A stretch of 64,000 nucleotides of DNA from Cercis canadensis (lineage: Eukaryota; Streptophyta; Magnoliopsida; Fabales; Fabaceae): assembly GCA_003255065.1 (NCBI GenBank), contig QAOA01006130.1, positions 217,296-281,295 on the forward strand. The letters are read 5' to 3'. The position numbers and the translations under genes were made by a program. The notes under the pieces were generated by a model. That model saw only the letters and a list, made by a program, of their open reading frames with translations, was not told where the DNA came from and made no database searches. This document shows positions 11,560 through 23,400 of the stretch, in pieces (positions within the stretch are counted from its first letter, which is position 1; the number at the start of each line of letters is the position of its first letter).

Positions 11560-14500
11560 AAAGTTTTATTTAATAATAAATTAACAAGTTTTAATTTAAT
11601 TAATTCAAGATTTATTGAAAAAAATCGTATTAACGTTTGATTTAAAAAAAGAATCGTATTAATAAACTTATTTAAAACTATAATCATAGATGAGAGGAAA
11701 TGGCATTTGTATTTTGTAACAACAAGATTTCAAATTATATTCTTATTAAATTGTAATTGAAAACTTAAAGAGATAAGAGGATTGCGTGCCACTCTATATA
11801 TACTACTATCTTTCTCACCAAGTTATATAAACGTGAGTCCAGTTAAATTTACTTATTATAAATTTAGCTAAATATACTTAATTTTTTTTATGTGTAATCC
11901 AAATCATTTAACACCAAGTTTTAGCTAAATGGAGAATTAACTCAAGCAAAAAATAAATCATTTAACACCCATAAATATAAAAATATATGATATTTTAGAC
12001 TTTGAAATTTACCATTTCTCATTTAATATTGGAGATCGAGATCACATATTCTCCAAATGTGTCACCTACTCACTCTTCAATCAAATGAGTTATTCAGGTC
12101 TTTTAAATCAAGTGATATTATTTATACACTATCTTATGATGTCACACTAATTCAGTTAATTCAATTTAAATTTTACAAACTCTATCTAAATTTTTTTATA
12201 TGATTAAAATTTTACCAACTCAGCCTCCGTGACATATATAATATGACATCGGATGTGTAAAAACCATTTCTCTTTAAATTTGATAACTTTCTAGTTTTTG
12301 TTTTTTGTCTTGAAAACTTTCTAGTCTGAATCACCAGGTCTATGCCCATATTTGCAGGCCTACCAGTTGATGCTGTCCAAGAGTTGTCGTATCCAAGATG
12401 TTGGGCTTTCAGTTGTGTGGACGAGAATATGGTATATAGTGTCCTCGGCACTTTGACTGAGGTTTGAGAAGAAATGGGTCGGTGGTTGGAGGGGATGTTT
12501 TGTTGATGCTATTAATGAGCTTACTAGTTATAATTGCTTTTAATCCACGATTGATAATGTTAGGCTACAAATTTTATCATGTTCCAAATAGTGGTTAGAG
12601 AGGGCAGATATTTAATCATCATACTTTATTATCTATTGGTGACTCGAGTGGAATAATAGTGATATAAAATCATTCTTGAATCTTTACTAAATAGTTTAAA
12701 TCTTTAAGTTGAATTGATTCTTCAACACATGATATAAGTGGATATGTGTTTTGTTCATTATTTAAGTTCAAAAGGGATTTTATATGCAGAGACATAGATA
12801 TAAAATTATTCTTTGACATTCACTTAACAGCTTAAACTTTTAAATTGAATCGATTTTTGACAATAAAAAAGATCATAACTCAAATAAATGTTAATTGCCA
12901 CAATTTTAATGATTACGTTACATGCCCAAAATGACAAGCCCATAGCACTTTATGATTTTTTACTAGGTACTATAATTTTAATGGAATAGTTCTTTGGGGT
13001 TGGTTCAATCACAAAANATAAGGTGGTTGCACCAGGTTGAAGCTTTATCTACAACGGAGTTGCATCAGTTTCTCTAACAGTTAGAGAGGGCAGATATTTA
13101 ATCATCATACTTTATTATTTATTGGTGACTCGAGTGGAATAATAGTGATATAAAATCATTCTTGAATCTTTACTAAATAATTTAAATCTTTAAGTTGAAT
13201 TGATTCTTTAGGACATGATATAAGTGGATATGTGTTTTGTTCATTATTTAAGTTCAAAAGGGATTTTATATGCAGAAACATAGATATAAAATTATTCTTT
13301 GACATTCACTTAACATCTTAAATTTTTAAGTTAAATCGATTTTTGACAATAAAAAAGATCATAACTCAAATAAATGTTAATTGCCACAATTTTAATGATT
13401 ACGTTACATGCCCAAAATGACAAGCCCATAGCACTTTATGATTTTTTACTAGGTACTATAATTTTAATGGAATAGTTCTTTGGGGTTGGTTCAATCACAA
13501 AAAGCTCACTCTACCATCACTGTTACTCGCATTTATGAGTATTCCTCTCAAATCTCACGAGGTCACCCTATTACTACTAAAATCTTCCCACAGGATGCTT
13601 CGTCAAGATTTACGTTATCATACAATATGTTTCATCTGTTTTTTTTTTTTTTCCCTATTTATGGCATGAGCATAGGTTCTTATTATTTTTAAAAAAAATC
13701 AAATATGAAGACACAAAGTACAGATTATTTTGTTGTTGTTGGTACTTATATGTACATATACACACATTTTTTATACTATTAGGTCGCCTTATGTGAACCA
13801 AAAGAAAAAGAAAAGAAAACACAACACTTGAAAACTTAAAAAAAAAAAAGGAACAAAGTTGTGTGTTTGCATGTGGGAGAAGCCATCCCCATTATAACTT
13901 TCGAATAATGCTTTCTCCCACGTAACATTTTCTTTTTATAATGACTTGAAATATTATTATTTGCTGATCTTGATTGGTTTTTCTATATAATAAAAAGCCA
14001 GAATGACTAGATAAAATTCATAGGGATAGAGATTATCTTAAATGGAATGGAGAACGTGCAAATATTCTTTCTTCTTTGATTGAAAATATATCTAAGAACT
14101 ATAGTTTAACCTTAATATTTAGATAGAGCCAAATTAAACTTAGGACGGGTCATCCTTATTTCAGGGGTTTCGCTGTTGAAACACTTATCGTTGTAATTTT
14201 GTGTGGAAAGCACATTGAGACTTTTATTTTGTCAATGAAAGGTTTCGAACATAAGACCCTCTTCTTACAATGAGAGTCTTGTAACCAACTGATCTTAGTA
14301 GAACAAGCTAGCTTTGATTGCATGAGTTTCTTCACAAGCTTCGTTTGAATCTAAAGCACCAAATGGTCTACTTTCTTTATCTCTCTTTAGAACAGATCAT
14401 AGTATAGACAGAAAAATCAATGTGATTGAACTTAGCACAAGCCATGACATGTGCAGTTTATCTTCTTGTCTCAAATTCTCAATATTCCGTCGCCCCACCG

Positions 14501-14600
14501 TACATTTTCTACCGTACTTTACAGGACGTGTAAAGAAACGCGTTTTATGAAATCAAAATTCCACAAAAACAGTTAACAGATCCATTTTTATTATAATCAC
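11560..14600. other. Intergenic DNA before the expansin gene
   Basis: AT-rich, no gene supported. Besides the 422 bp repeat, a stretch at about 14150-14310 read on the minus strand contains a box A-like word (GATCAGTTGGTTACAAGAC) and a box B-like word (GGTCTTATGTTCGAAACC). This suggests an old tRNA-derived SINE. The rest holds nothing I can name. Confidence 0.45.
12595..13502. repeat. Two 422 bp near-identical copies around an N
   Basis: Copies at about 12595-13016 and 13081-13502, both starting TTAGAGAGGGCAGATATTT and ending TCAATCACAAAA. They differ at roughly ten sites. The N at 13017 ends the first copy and 63 unique bases precede the second. The difference level suits two alleles placed in tandem by the assembler, or a young true duplication. 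Neither copy has a gene. Confidence 0.8.
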
Positions 14601-14620
14601 CGACAACCGCGTCTTCCCTC

Positions 14621-14628
14621 TATAAAAT
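14621..14628 (+). promoter_or_regulatory. TATA box of the expansin gene
   Basis: TATAAAAT lies 94 bases before the expansin start codon, a normal plant spacing, in an otherwise mixed-composition stretch. Confidence 0.7.
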
Positions 14629-14714
14629 GAGGCACTTTCTTCAAGGACTATACATACCCTTGGTAGGGAGAAGAAAGAAAAAGAAAACTTAACTTGTGTT
14701 TGTTTACTTAGAAA

Positions 14715-16399
14715 ATGGGACCTCTTGTCATTCCTTCTAGTTTTCTTTGGTATTTTTTCTTCATTCTCGGTGCAATTGTGAATGGAATCCACGTCCAAGC
14801 TAACGGTTGGCTTAACGCTCATGCAACGTTCTATGGTGCCAATCAGGATCCCACCACCCTTGGTAAGTCATATTTTATATGTAATATTGATAAGCTTATA
14901 AATATCACTATTATAAAGAAAAGAGTGTAAAATATGTATCTAGCATGAACCTCGTTCTTGCAATTCAAGAAACCCCATTACAAAATAAACTTTCTTGTTT
15001 TGGTTTGTGTACATGAGAGATTAAAATTTACCCTTTATAATTTTCTTCCTTCCGTTAAAATAATGATTGGTTCTTCATTTTGAATTGGATATATCTCAAA
15101 TATTTTATTTGCAAATTCATTTTCTTGTATATTAACTAGGGGGAGCTTGTGGCTATGACGATACCTTTCATGCTGGGTTTGGAATCAACACTGCGGCGGT
15201 AAGCACCATGCTGTTTAGAGGTGGTGAGGTATGTGGTGCTTGCTACCAAGTGATGTGTGACTACCGGGTCGACCCGAAATGGTGTCTGAGACGGCGTAGT
15301 GTGGCGGTAACGGCCACCAATTTTTGCCCTCCGAACAATCACGGTGGGTGGTGTGACCCCCCTCACCAACACTTCGACATGTCCATGCCTGCTTTCTTTC
15401 GCATTGCGCGACAAGGCAATGAAGGCGTTGTTCCTGTCCTCTATAGAAGGTAATTAATAACACTTAATCTTTTATTAATAAAAACAAAGACTATATATGA
15501 CACTAGCTCTTAGATCCAAAAGCGAATATAACTTCTTCATAACAATTTCTTTTTAATTTTTCCGAATTGAAAAAAGATGACATCCATATCTTATGTATAA
15601 GTACTGAAAGATCTTTCTAATAATTAGAACGCAGAACTTAAACACATTCTCTTTCAATTATTTGATCCAAATTAATAGAAATCAATCATAATTTTTGTTA
15701 ATTTAATTGACGTTGGATATAAAAGTTTGATGTAAAATATCTAGTCTTAGTTTGTAAAACAATTAATAATAAAGAAAAGAGAGGAATGAAAATAAAAAAT
15801 AAACTTGAACATCATATATGTATTTGATATATTTTCATATAATAATGCGTCGTGTTTAAATTCATTTTTCTTTTTCTTTTTTTCCCTATTTGTTTCACAA
15901 ACAAAGCTAATTAGTAAATCCATACATAAAAAAAGTTCTTTAAAAAAAAATGGAATGTTTTGCATCACTTATCTTTAATCAAAAGAAAACAGTGACATGA
16001 TGAGCTATGGCCAAAAACGTATTTCTTGGACATTTATATCATCTAAATAATATTGATTTCCGTTTGATGTACTTATTAAACTAAAGGGTGGCGTGCAAAA
16101 GAAGAGGGGGTGTGCGATTCACGTTAAAAGGACAAACGAATTTCAACATGGTGATGATCTCCAACGTTGGTGGCAGTGGGGATCTGAAGGCTGTGTGGAT
16201 AAGGGGATCGAGGAGTCGAACATGGTCGGCGATGCATAGGAACTGGGGTGCAAATTGGCAGAGCAACAATGATCTTCGAAACCAAAGACTCTCTTTTAAG
16301 CTGAGTTTGGTTGATGGAAAAACGTTGGAGTTCTTCAATGTGGTTCCTTCAAGTTGGAGATTCGGACAGACATTTTCATCCCTGAATCAATTTTCTTAA
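14715..16399 (+). CDS. EXPA: Divergent alpha-expansin
   Basis: Three exons, 14715-14862, 15140-15449 and 16087-16399, joining in frame to 256 residues. Signal peptide to about residue 29 (ending HVQA), then the family start [12 protein letters not shown]. The double-psi beta-barrel domain carries [22 protein letters not shown] and the HFD motif. The C-terminal CBM63-like domain carries [24 protein letters not shown] and WRFGQTF. Expansins loosen plant cell walls non-enzymatically in the apoplast during acid growth. Unusual points: the loop between TNFCPP and GGWC is about five residues shorter than in most alpha-expansins; an RRRS stretch replaces the usual Pro-Gly-Ser after DPKWCL; and KRRGGVRF follows in domain 2. 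This pattern suggests a distinct subgroup (perhaps EXPA20-like; subtype uncertain). The two introns are at the family's usual places. Confidence 0.93.
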
Positions 16400-16861
16400 C
16401 TTCTCTCCGGAAGAGACAACATCAAACATGTCCAAAACCTAGCAATTTTTAGTGGCTGGAGGACATCACAATTATTGCTCTTCATATTGTTTTGGAGGAT
16501 TTAATTTGTTGGATGTTCATCCTAAAGTTGGGAGTATGAAATTTTTGTTATTTCAAATAAGAACCACAAATCGTTATAACGAATTTCCAAACCAAGAAAA
16601 CAAAATAAAATTAACCAGAAAATTTAATGAAAAATATGGAAGAGAAGTTTAGAAATTAAGTTGTCACTTGAAAAAGGAACCAAAGGAATAACATCTCAAG
16701 AAAAAATGCGCTTTGATGGTCTATCTTATTTTTATTTATAAAAAATCGTTAACCCTATCTAGACTTAAGACTTCAACCTAATTTTCCATTTCACCTAAGC
16801 TAATCAGACAGTCCCTGTAAATTTTATGGCTCTTCTTCAAAACTTTAATAGGATTTAACTT
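16400..16861. other. Spacer 3' of expansin
   Basis: Contains the probable 3' UTR of expansin and the 3' side of the convergent minus-strand small gene. No other feature is seen. Confidence 0.4.
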
Positions 16862-17138
16862 TTAAGCTCTGGCCTGGTTTGAAGATAATGTTTCACCAAT
16901 CTGATGTGGCAAGCAAAACCATTTGAACAAGCTTACGACAACATTCCTTGGCGATGTAGTTATCATAGAATAGTTTTTCATACACTTGTTTTCCGCAGTG
17001 AGATCCAATATTCTTGGCATATTCATGTGAAGATTCAACAGCAGAGATAGTACTGTGGTAGCAAGAAACAAAACCATGCACCAGAATGGTACTAATAATG
17101 CTGAACGTCCTAACCATGAGAATATTTGAGAAGAGCAT
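16862..17138 (-). CDS. Small secreted peptide, ECA1/prolamin-like, possibly frameshifted
   Basis: A reading frame of 81 codons runs leftwards from 17138 to 16893 (an alternative start, MVRTFS, lies at 17117). It has a hydrophobic N-terminus resembling a signal peptide and then HCGKQVYEKLFYDN and KECCRKLVQM. The C...F...CC.KLV layout recalls ECA1 gametogenesis-related (prolamin-like/DUF784) peptides, which are secreted and often expressed in the egg cell. Members normally continue MGxxC after KLV. Here that continuation is found only in the next frame, where FCLPHQIG lies directly downstream and stops at 16862. A one-base loss after the CC motif would explain this, so the copy may be recently broken, or it may be a truncated allele. 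A TATA box (TATATAAA, minus strand, 17191-17198) supports a real gene. The family call rests on a short motif only. Confidence 0.4.
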
Positions 17139-17190
17139 ATACTACTAATTTTGATTGTTTTGTTTGATGAAAATGTTCACTTGAGGTTAA

Positions 17191-17198
17191 TTTATATA
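17191..17198 (-). promoter_or_regulatory. TATA box of the small minus-strand gene
   Basis: Reads TATATAAA on the minus strand, 53 bases upstream of the first ATG at 17138. Confidence 0.5.
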
Positions 17199-17199
17199 G

Positions 17200-18151
17200 T
17201 GAAATGCAGCTCATTTAATTTCTATATTACTTAATATTGATGTTGCATGAGTTTTATCTTTTTTGGTTAATACTACGAATATTCTCACTTTACTCAATTG
17301 TACGTAAGACTAATCTTGTTTTAGGGTTAGAGCAATTATAATTTTTTTTCTCCTAACAGTACTTTCACTAAACCTCGATCATGAGTTTTGTTTATGATAT
17401 AGCTTTTTAAACTGGTTTAGAATAACATTTATTATTGGTCGGAATTCTAAAAACATTTGCTCCAAAGACAATTATACGTTCTTGTATATACTGGAATCAT
17501 CTAGTCAAGATTTTTATCGTGTTTTTTAAACTATTAAGGTTGAAAGGAACACTATCTGCAGAATAAAAAAGGAGTCAACAGTAGTACTCTTACCTTAAAG
17601 TTTTTACATGCTAAATTAGATTTATTTGCTTGCAAGTGATATGATGATGTTTCAAAAGCATTTTTGAATTATCAAAAATTAATTTGACATTGAATTGTTA
17701 ACTCAATTTGTATATTGATTCACAAAAATAAAATATAGATGAAATATACACTTCTTTTTCTTTTTCTTTTTTCGAAAGGTGAACTATAGACCGTTTTATC
17801 AAGTATTCGTTTGTTACTATATCAGATTTTTCTTATTTAATGTATTGCATTTGCTTTTAAATTTCTTAATTATTAGGTGTTATAATGCGTAAAAAAACTG
17901 ATCTAACCAAGGCTTTATTTGTCATAGTCTTCAATACATACAATTTAGTTTTTGTTTTTATTTTTATATGATTCTTTAATGGAGGTTTATTAGATACTTA
18001 ATTTGGTATAGATGTGATATACCATAACACATAAAAACAGTTAATATGTGAATGATATATGTACAAGTAAATTATTTTTAAGTTTGTTCGAGAGAATAAG
18101 ATACATTATATATTAATTCCAATAAAATATGAAAATATTACATATTGATAG
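17200..18151. other. AT-rich intergenic DNA
   Basis: No reading frame, RNA gene or repeat that I can support. It ends at the 5 bp target site GATAG (18147-18151) of the solo LTR. Confidence 0.4.
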
Positions 18152-18342
18152 TGTTAGAAAAATGAAAGAGTGGAAGCAAGTCTCACATTGGTTAAAGATG
18201 AACAAAACAAAAAGTATATAAAGTAGAGTGATACAAGTCCAAATGCCTTAGGCATTTAGGACAAGAAGTGACACACTCAACATGAAGACAACATTCTTCA
18301 CAACATGAAGGCTTGGATGAGGCCCACTCACATATTTCAACA
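18152..18342 (+). mobile_element. Solo LTR (about 191 bp)
   Basis: Starts TGTTAG and ends TCAACA, so it has TG...CA ends with short inverted termini. It is flanked on both sides by the same five bases GATAG (18147-18151 and 18343-18347), the usual target duplication of LTR retrotransposons. Inside are TCTCACATTGGTTAAAGATG, a word frequent near the start of small plant LTRs, and a TATATAAAG promoter-like site. No internal region or second LTR is nearby, so it is a fossil left by recombination. Matching target repeats suggest it is not very old. Family unknown; the size would fit a TRIM-like or small Copia/Gypsy LTR. Confidence 0.7.
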
Positions 18343-18484
18343 GATAGTAAATGTTTGTCACATTAATGTGGTATGACATATTCATATGGTATCATAAAAT
18401 TCATAGTCTTTAATACATATGTACACTTATATATTTTTGGTAAAATACGTACACTTAGATTAAATCAAGCATTTTTGTGTCATC

Positions 18485-18600
18485 CTATGCTCTATATTTA
18501 CCTCCACCTCTTTCACGACAGCATACACAATTGAGAATTGAGATTTAGGATTACTGGTATTGCTTGTCAAAGATGGCTAAGACTTTATTATAGCCATACT
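18485..18600 (+). pseudogene. DEFL promoter and first-exon relic
   Basis: CTCTATATTTACCTCCACCTC, GCATACACAATTGAG and GAGATTTAGGATTACTGG repeat the DEFL upstream block in order. ATGGCTAAGAC follows at 18573 where the signal peptide should begin. The frame ends after a few codons and no second exon is found. It shows that the DEFL cluster once reached at least this far, on the other side of the expansin gene. Confidence 0.55.
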
Positions 18601-20447
18601 GAAAGCAAATCACAGAAAGTGGACGTATGTGGCCTTTGTTTCAGCTGTTAGCTAATAGCTGGTTTTAAGAAATCCCATGATTAATTGCATTTCCAAGATT
18701 GATTCTCATTTCATGTAACATATTGAGCCAAATGGACATTTGATTTCTAGTTAATTTATGGAAGTCTTTGTTAATTTGTCACAGGGTTTATTGTTGCAAA
18801 GCTCTTGTATAGATTAAGGCAATGATCACCAGAAGCGATAAGCGCCTAACATTCTTGCCTAACAAACCCAGTAGTAAGTAACTTAAGCTCAAGGGTAAAG
18901 CCGTCGTGGAATTACACGTTTGGTGTTGTTGGACAATCCTTAATCGCTTCATGTATAAAGTATGTCCTTATACTGTTGGGTGACAATAATGAGTTGAAGT
19001 ATTCCATCAGCTTTCTAAGTGCCGTACGTAAATGCAATTCATTTTCGCTTGGCTTCATCACTTCCCTTGAATGGAAATTCATTTATGTAGATACCCAATA
19101 TTCGGCCAAATAACTTTTAGACCTATTTAGCTAAAGGTTCACACCAATAAATCTATATATGTATTTTATGTTCCTCAAGCACTACCTACAAATAACCTCC
19201 AATATGATAGGTAAAAAAGACTTTTTTTAACTTCAGTATTTCATATACTATTTAGTTCAGACTGTGCTAACTTAGACATCGGAGTTTAAGTATTACCACC
19301 CGAATCTTGATCCTCTATTATTGTGCAGGTATTACGTCATCAATCCAACTTATTCACCTCCATATCACTAGTCCAAATCAGGCATCCTCAATTTACGAAG
19401 GAGAAAAGGTTGCTTTCCACACAAAAAATTTCACCGTGACCGGTAGAACCAGCGTCGCCAATAGCTATATATAGGTCTTGTATTGTACTTATAAAGAAAT
19501 TCAAGCATTGTTAATTGGAACTCAACCACTTTTTTTTCTTTATCTGCCTCTCTGGATTTTGACAAACTTTCTTTGAATTCACATTTATCCTATCTTCCTC
19601 TGATTTAGTCATCTTCTTCTATGGAGGTGATCCGAGGATGATTGAGACAATTTGTGCCACATATCAGTCACTGCCACCACCGCCTCTGACCTTTTTTTTT
19701 TTTGTAAATTAATCTGAGTAAGGTTCTTCTCTGATTTCTATTGCATCCAAACACAAGACAGAAAGCATACAGAGGAAAGAAATTACTGTCCTTCTGGGCG
19801 TTTAGTGGAATTCGAACTTCTAAATATAGAGAACGTGAGTAGTTATGGGCATTATGTTTTTTTGTTTTTTTTTCCTAATTGGTGTCATAAAAGCAAAGTG
19901 TTATATTTGCCCACTGAGTGGTGAAGAGCCAATTTCTGCTGGTGGCTCAGTGTTATGTTTTTTCACCTTTGTTTTACTATTGGGATCCTTTTTGTGTAAA
20001 AAAGTGAGCGTGTGTACCCTTCTTAATTACTTTCCATTTATTTATTTAATTTTTTGTCTGCACAAGTAACTGAAACCAGTATACAGAGGTTGTCATACCC
20101 TTTTAGGATTAGGATGTTGATGGGTAAGCCAAGCTTGGCTAACCACTTCAACTGGCTTATTGTCCCTTGTTTAATTGTTTTGGGTCCAATCCAGCTATCC
20201 AAGGTTCCGCTCATCCGTGAACGTGATTGCAGTGATGCTAAGATATTTCGCAGTCCCGTGTTTGAATTTTGGATAATATTTCAAATTACTGTACCCATTT
20301 TGCATGTTGTTCAGTCACTTGTTGCATTATTTCTGGGTTTCATTTTGTTCTAGTACAACTTGAACTCAGCTTCTTTTTTGGTAACTTTTGATATTTTCTG
20401 TACCCATTTTGACTTAATCTTGAGGTTTATCTAATTCTGTTTCTCAG
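18601..20447. other. Intergenic DNA and probable 5' UTR region of the GH127 gene
   Basis: No gene is supported. A short coding-like stretch occurs at about 19374-19470 (it can be read as a 30-residue frame containing YEGEKVAFHTKNFTVTG), but there is nothing to anchor it. TTTCTCAG at 20441-20448 just before the GH127 start looks like a splice acceptor, so a non-coding first exon probably lies in the 19.5-20.1 kb interval. Confidence 0.35.
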
Positions 20448-20451
20448 GAGG

Positions 20452-23400
20452 ATGAAGGCTTTACTGTTGGCGTTTGTTGTCCTTGTGATATGCCTCTGCG
20501 ATTGTGCTGTGGGTACTAAGGAGTGTACAAACACTGTTACTGCGTCGCACACTTTTCAACATGAGTTATTAACATCTAAAAACGAAACATGGAAAGCTCA
20601 GATGATGTCTTATCATTTGACGCCAACTGATGAATCCGCTTGGGCAAATTTACTGCCAAGGAAGCTCTTGGAAGAAGAAGAACAGAATGATTGGGCTGTG
20701 ATGTATAGGACAATTAAGAATATGGGTGTGTTTAAAGCACCTCAAGGTTTTCTCAAAGAAGTGTCTCTGCATGATGTGAGATTGCATAAGGATTCAATCC
20801 ATGGTGGGGCGCAGCAGACAAATTTGGAGTATCTGTTGATGTTAGACGTGGACAGCTTGGCTTGGAGCTTTAGGAAGACTGCTGGTCTGCCAACGCCTGG
20901 GACACCCTACAAAGGCTGGGAGGCACCAGACTCTGAGCTCCGGGGTCATTTTGTTGGTTAGTTTATTTCATTGATCATTCCATGATTATTTCATTGATGT
21001 TTCTGCACAAAGACTTATTAACTGGGTACATTACCATTGAAAGCACAACAACTCGCTATTAGACTGCATGTTTCATTGTCCTTGGGCTTTTAGTCTTCTA
21101 TCATCTGACAAGTGAATTGCCTCCAGATGCAATTTTTAGCATATGTTATATTTAGTATCAATGGTTATTNTATTTCATTGATGTTTCTGCACAAAGACTT
21201 ATTAACTGGGTACATTACCATTGAAAGCACAATAACTCGCTATTAGACTGCATGTTTCATTGTCCTTGGGCTTTTAGTCTTCTATCATCTGACAAGTGAA
21301 TTGCCTCCAGATGCAATTTTTAGCATATGTTATATTTAGTATCAATGGTTATTGAATAGTATCTTGCTTTTGATGTTTTGAAGGACATTACTTGAGTGCA
21401 TCAGCTCAAATGTGGGCCAGCACTCACAATGATAGCTTGAAGGAGAAAATGTCTGCTCTTGTAACCGCCCTCTCTGCCTGTCAGGAGAAAATTGGCACAG
21501 GATATCTCTCTGCATTTCCATCTGAATTTTTTGATCGATTTGAAGCTGTTAAGACTGTGTGGGCTCCCTATTACACCATTCACAAGGTAAAAATCTCAAA
21601 GGTTGCTTTTAATTATGCTACTACTTTTGGCCTTAATATTGTGGCTTCAACTAGTTCACTTTGACAGATCTTGGCTGGCCTTTTGGATCAACATATGATA
21701 GCTGGAAACCCTCAAGCTCTAAAAATGATGACATGGATGGTTGACTACTTTTACAACCGTGTGCAGAATGTTATCACTAAGGACACTATAAGTAGGCATT
21801 ATCAATCACTGAATCAGGAAACTGGAGGAATGAATGATGTCCTTTACAAATTATACAGCTTAACGGTAGGTTAACTAGTCTGTATAGTTTCTTTAAGTCT
21901 CTTGCTGCATAGTTTGTTTGTGTTATGTTATTTGATTTGGTTGATTTAAGTATAAGTGTTAGCAGATATGTTTTCTAATCCATGATTTTGAGATTACTTT
22001 ATGTAGATGTACATGTCATGCAACGGGAATATATAGTAGTCTATACAGCTTATATATATCCTTCATGTAATAAGTCACTGAAAAAAGCAATATGCAGTGA
22101 GCTTCATCTGGGAATGAAGTACACTGATTTTGGTAAATGGTTTACTTGATTTTAGTTTAGCTTATTGACTACTGAGTTGTATATCATTTCAATAATTATA
22201 GCACATGGTTCTTGGTTATTTCTCTAACTGCATTAATCCTGAAGTAAACCAATTTTGTTAATCTGTGCAGGGAGATGCAAAGCATGTGTTGTTGGCTCAC
22301 CTTTTTGACAAACCATGCTTTTTAGGGGTGCTTGCAGTGCAGGTAGTGAAAGTTCTTCTTCCCCCCTCCCTTTCTTTTTCTGAAAAGTGCACATGACATA
22401 AACCAGCAAGTTTCTTTGTAATTCTACTTGTGGCCCTATATCTAGTTTGACTTGTAATGAAAAAATAGATCAACTAAAGAGTATGACAAGTGACAACCAT
22501 GGGTTCATCGGGAAATAAAACATTTAGATATTAGGTTGTTGAACTTTTCGTGTTTTATGAACTATTAGGATGTTGAACTTGATTATTTGTATTCTAGTCT
22601 CCAAGTTGCATATGATTTTCTAACCAGGCCCAAGAATTCTAAAATTCTCTTTTTCTTGCAGGCTAATGACATAGCTGATTTTCATGCTAATACACATATC
22701 CCAATTGTTGTTGGATCACAAATGCGGTATGAAGTCACTGGTGATCCACTTTATAAGGTGAATTGTTTTATATATTCATAGATCACTGTTACCGATATCA
22801 TTAATTTTCAAAGGAATTCTATATTTTTACCATTTTTTGTTGTTATTTATTTATCTGGAATTTAATTTGTTGTTATATAATTTAGAGTTTACATATGATG
22901 TTTTCTATACCGTCTCTAAAGCATGCTTTCATTTTCAATGCTCGAAACAATAAGTATATGACTCAGTATCGGTCTCACCCTGTCCTTTTTCTTTGAGAAC
23001 TCTATGGTTCAAAATACACTTCTCTTCGTAGCCCCTTTTTTTCAATTTTTTTTTTTTTGCATATTGGGTATGTATGGTGTTTGTTGCTTTGGAAGTTATA
23101 CTAAGCCAAGAAGGTAATTGCCAAGCTTTCCAAGATTCTAAGATTTTTTTTTTTTTTGTGTGTGTTAGGAAATTGGAACATTCTTTATGGACCTCGTTAA
23201 CTCTTCTCACAGCTATGCAACTGGAGGGACATCAGTTAGTGAGTTCTGGTATTAAGATTTCAGCTCTTCTAGTCTCAGTTCTTTCATCTGCACTTCAAAT
23301 TATCTATTCATTACCTGTTTGCTACAAGAGCAGCAAGTGGAAAGTCTTTTGTTCCTTCTGGCTAACAATTACATTTTGATTCTTTTATACTCCTTCACTT

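Noticed and set aside
15136-15463. Minus-strand frames over the expansin second exon
   Set aside because: Shadows of expansin coding sequence, with no start context or family match.
19374-19470. Coding-like stretch upstream of the GH127 gene
   Set aside because: Only about 30 residues are open, with no recognisable family, start or splice sites.
19845-20353. Two short frames before the GH127 start
   Set aside because: Hydrophobic low-complexity products without splice or family support; this is probably 5' UTR intron DNA.
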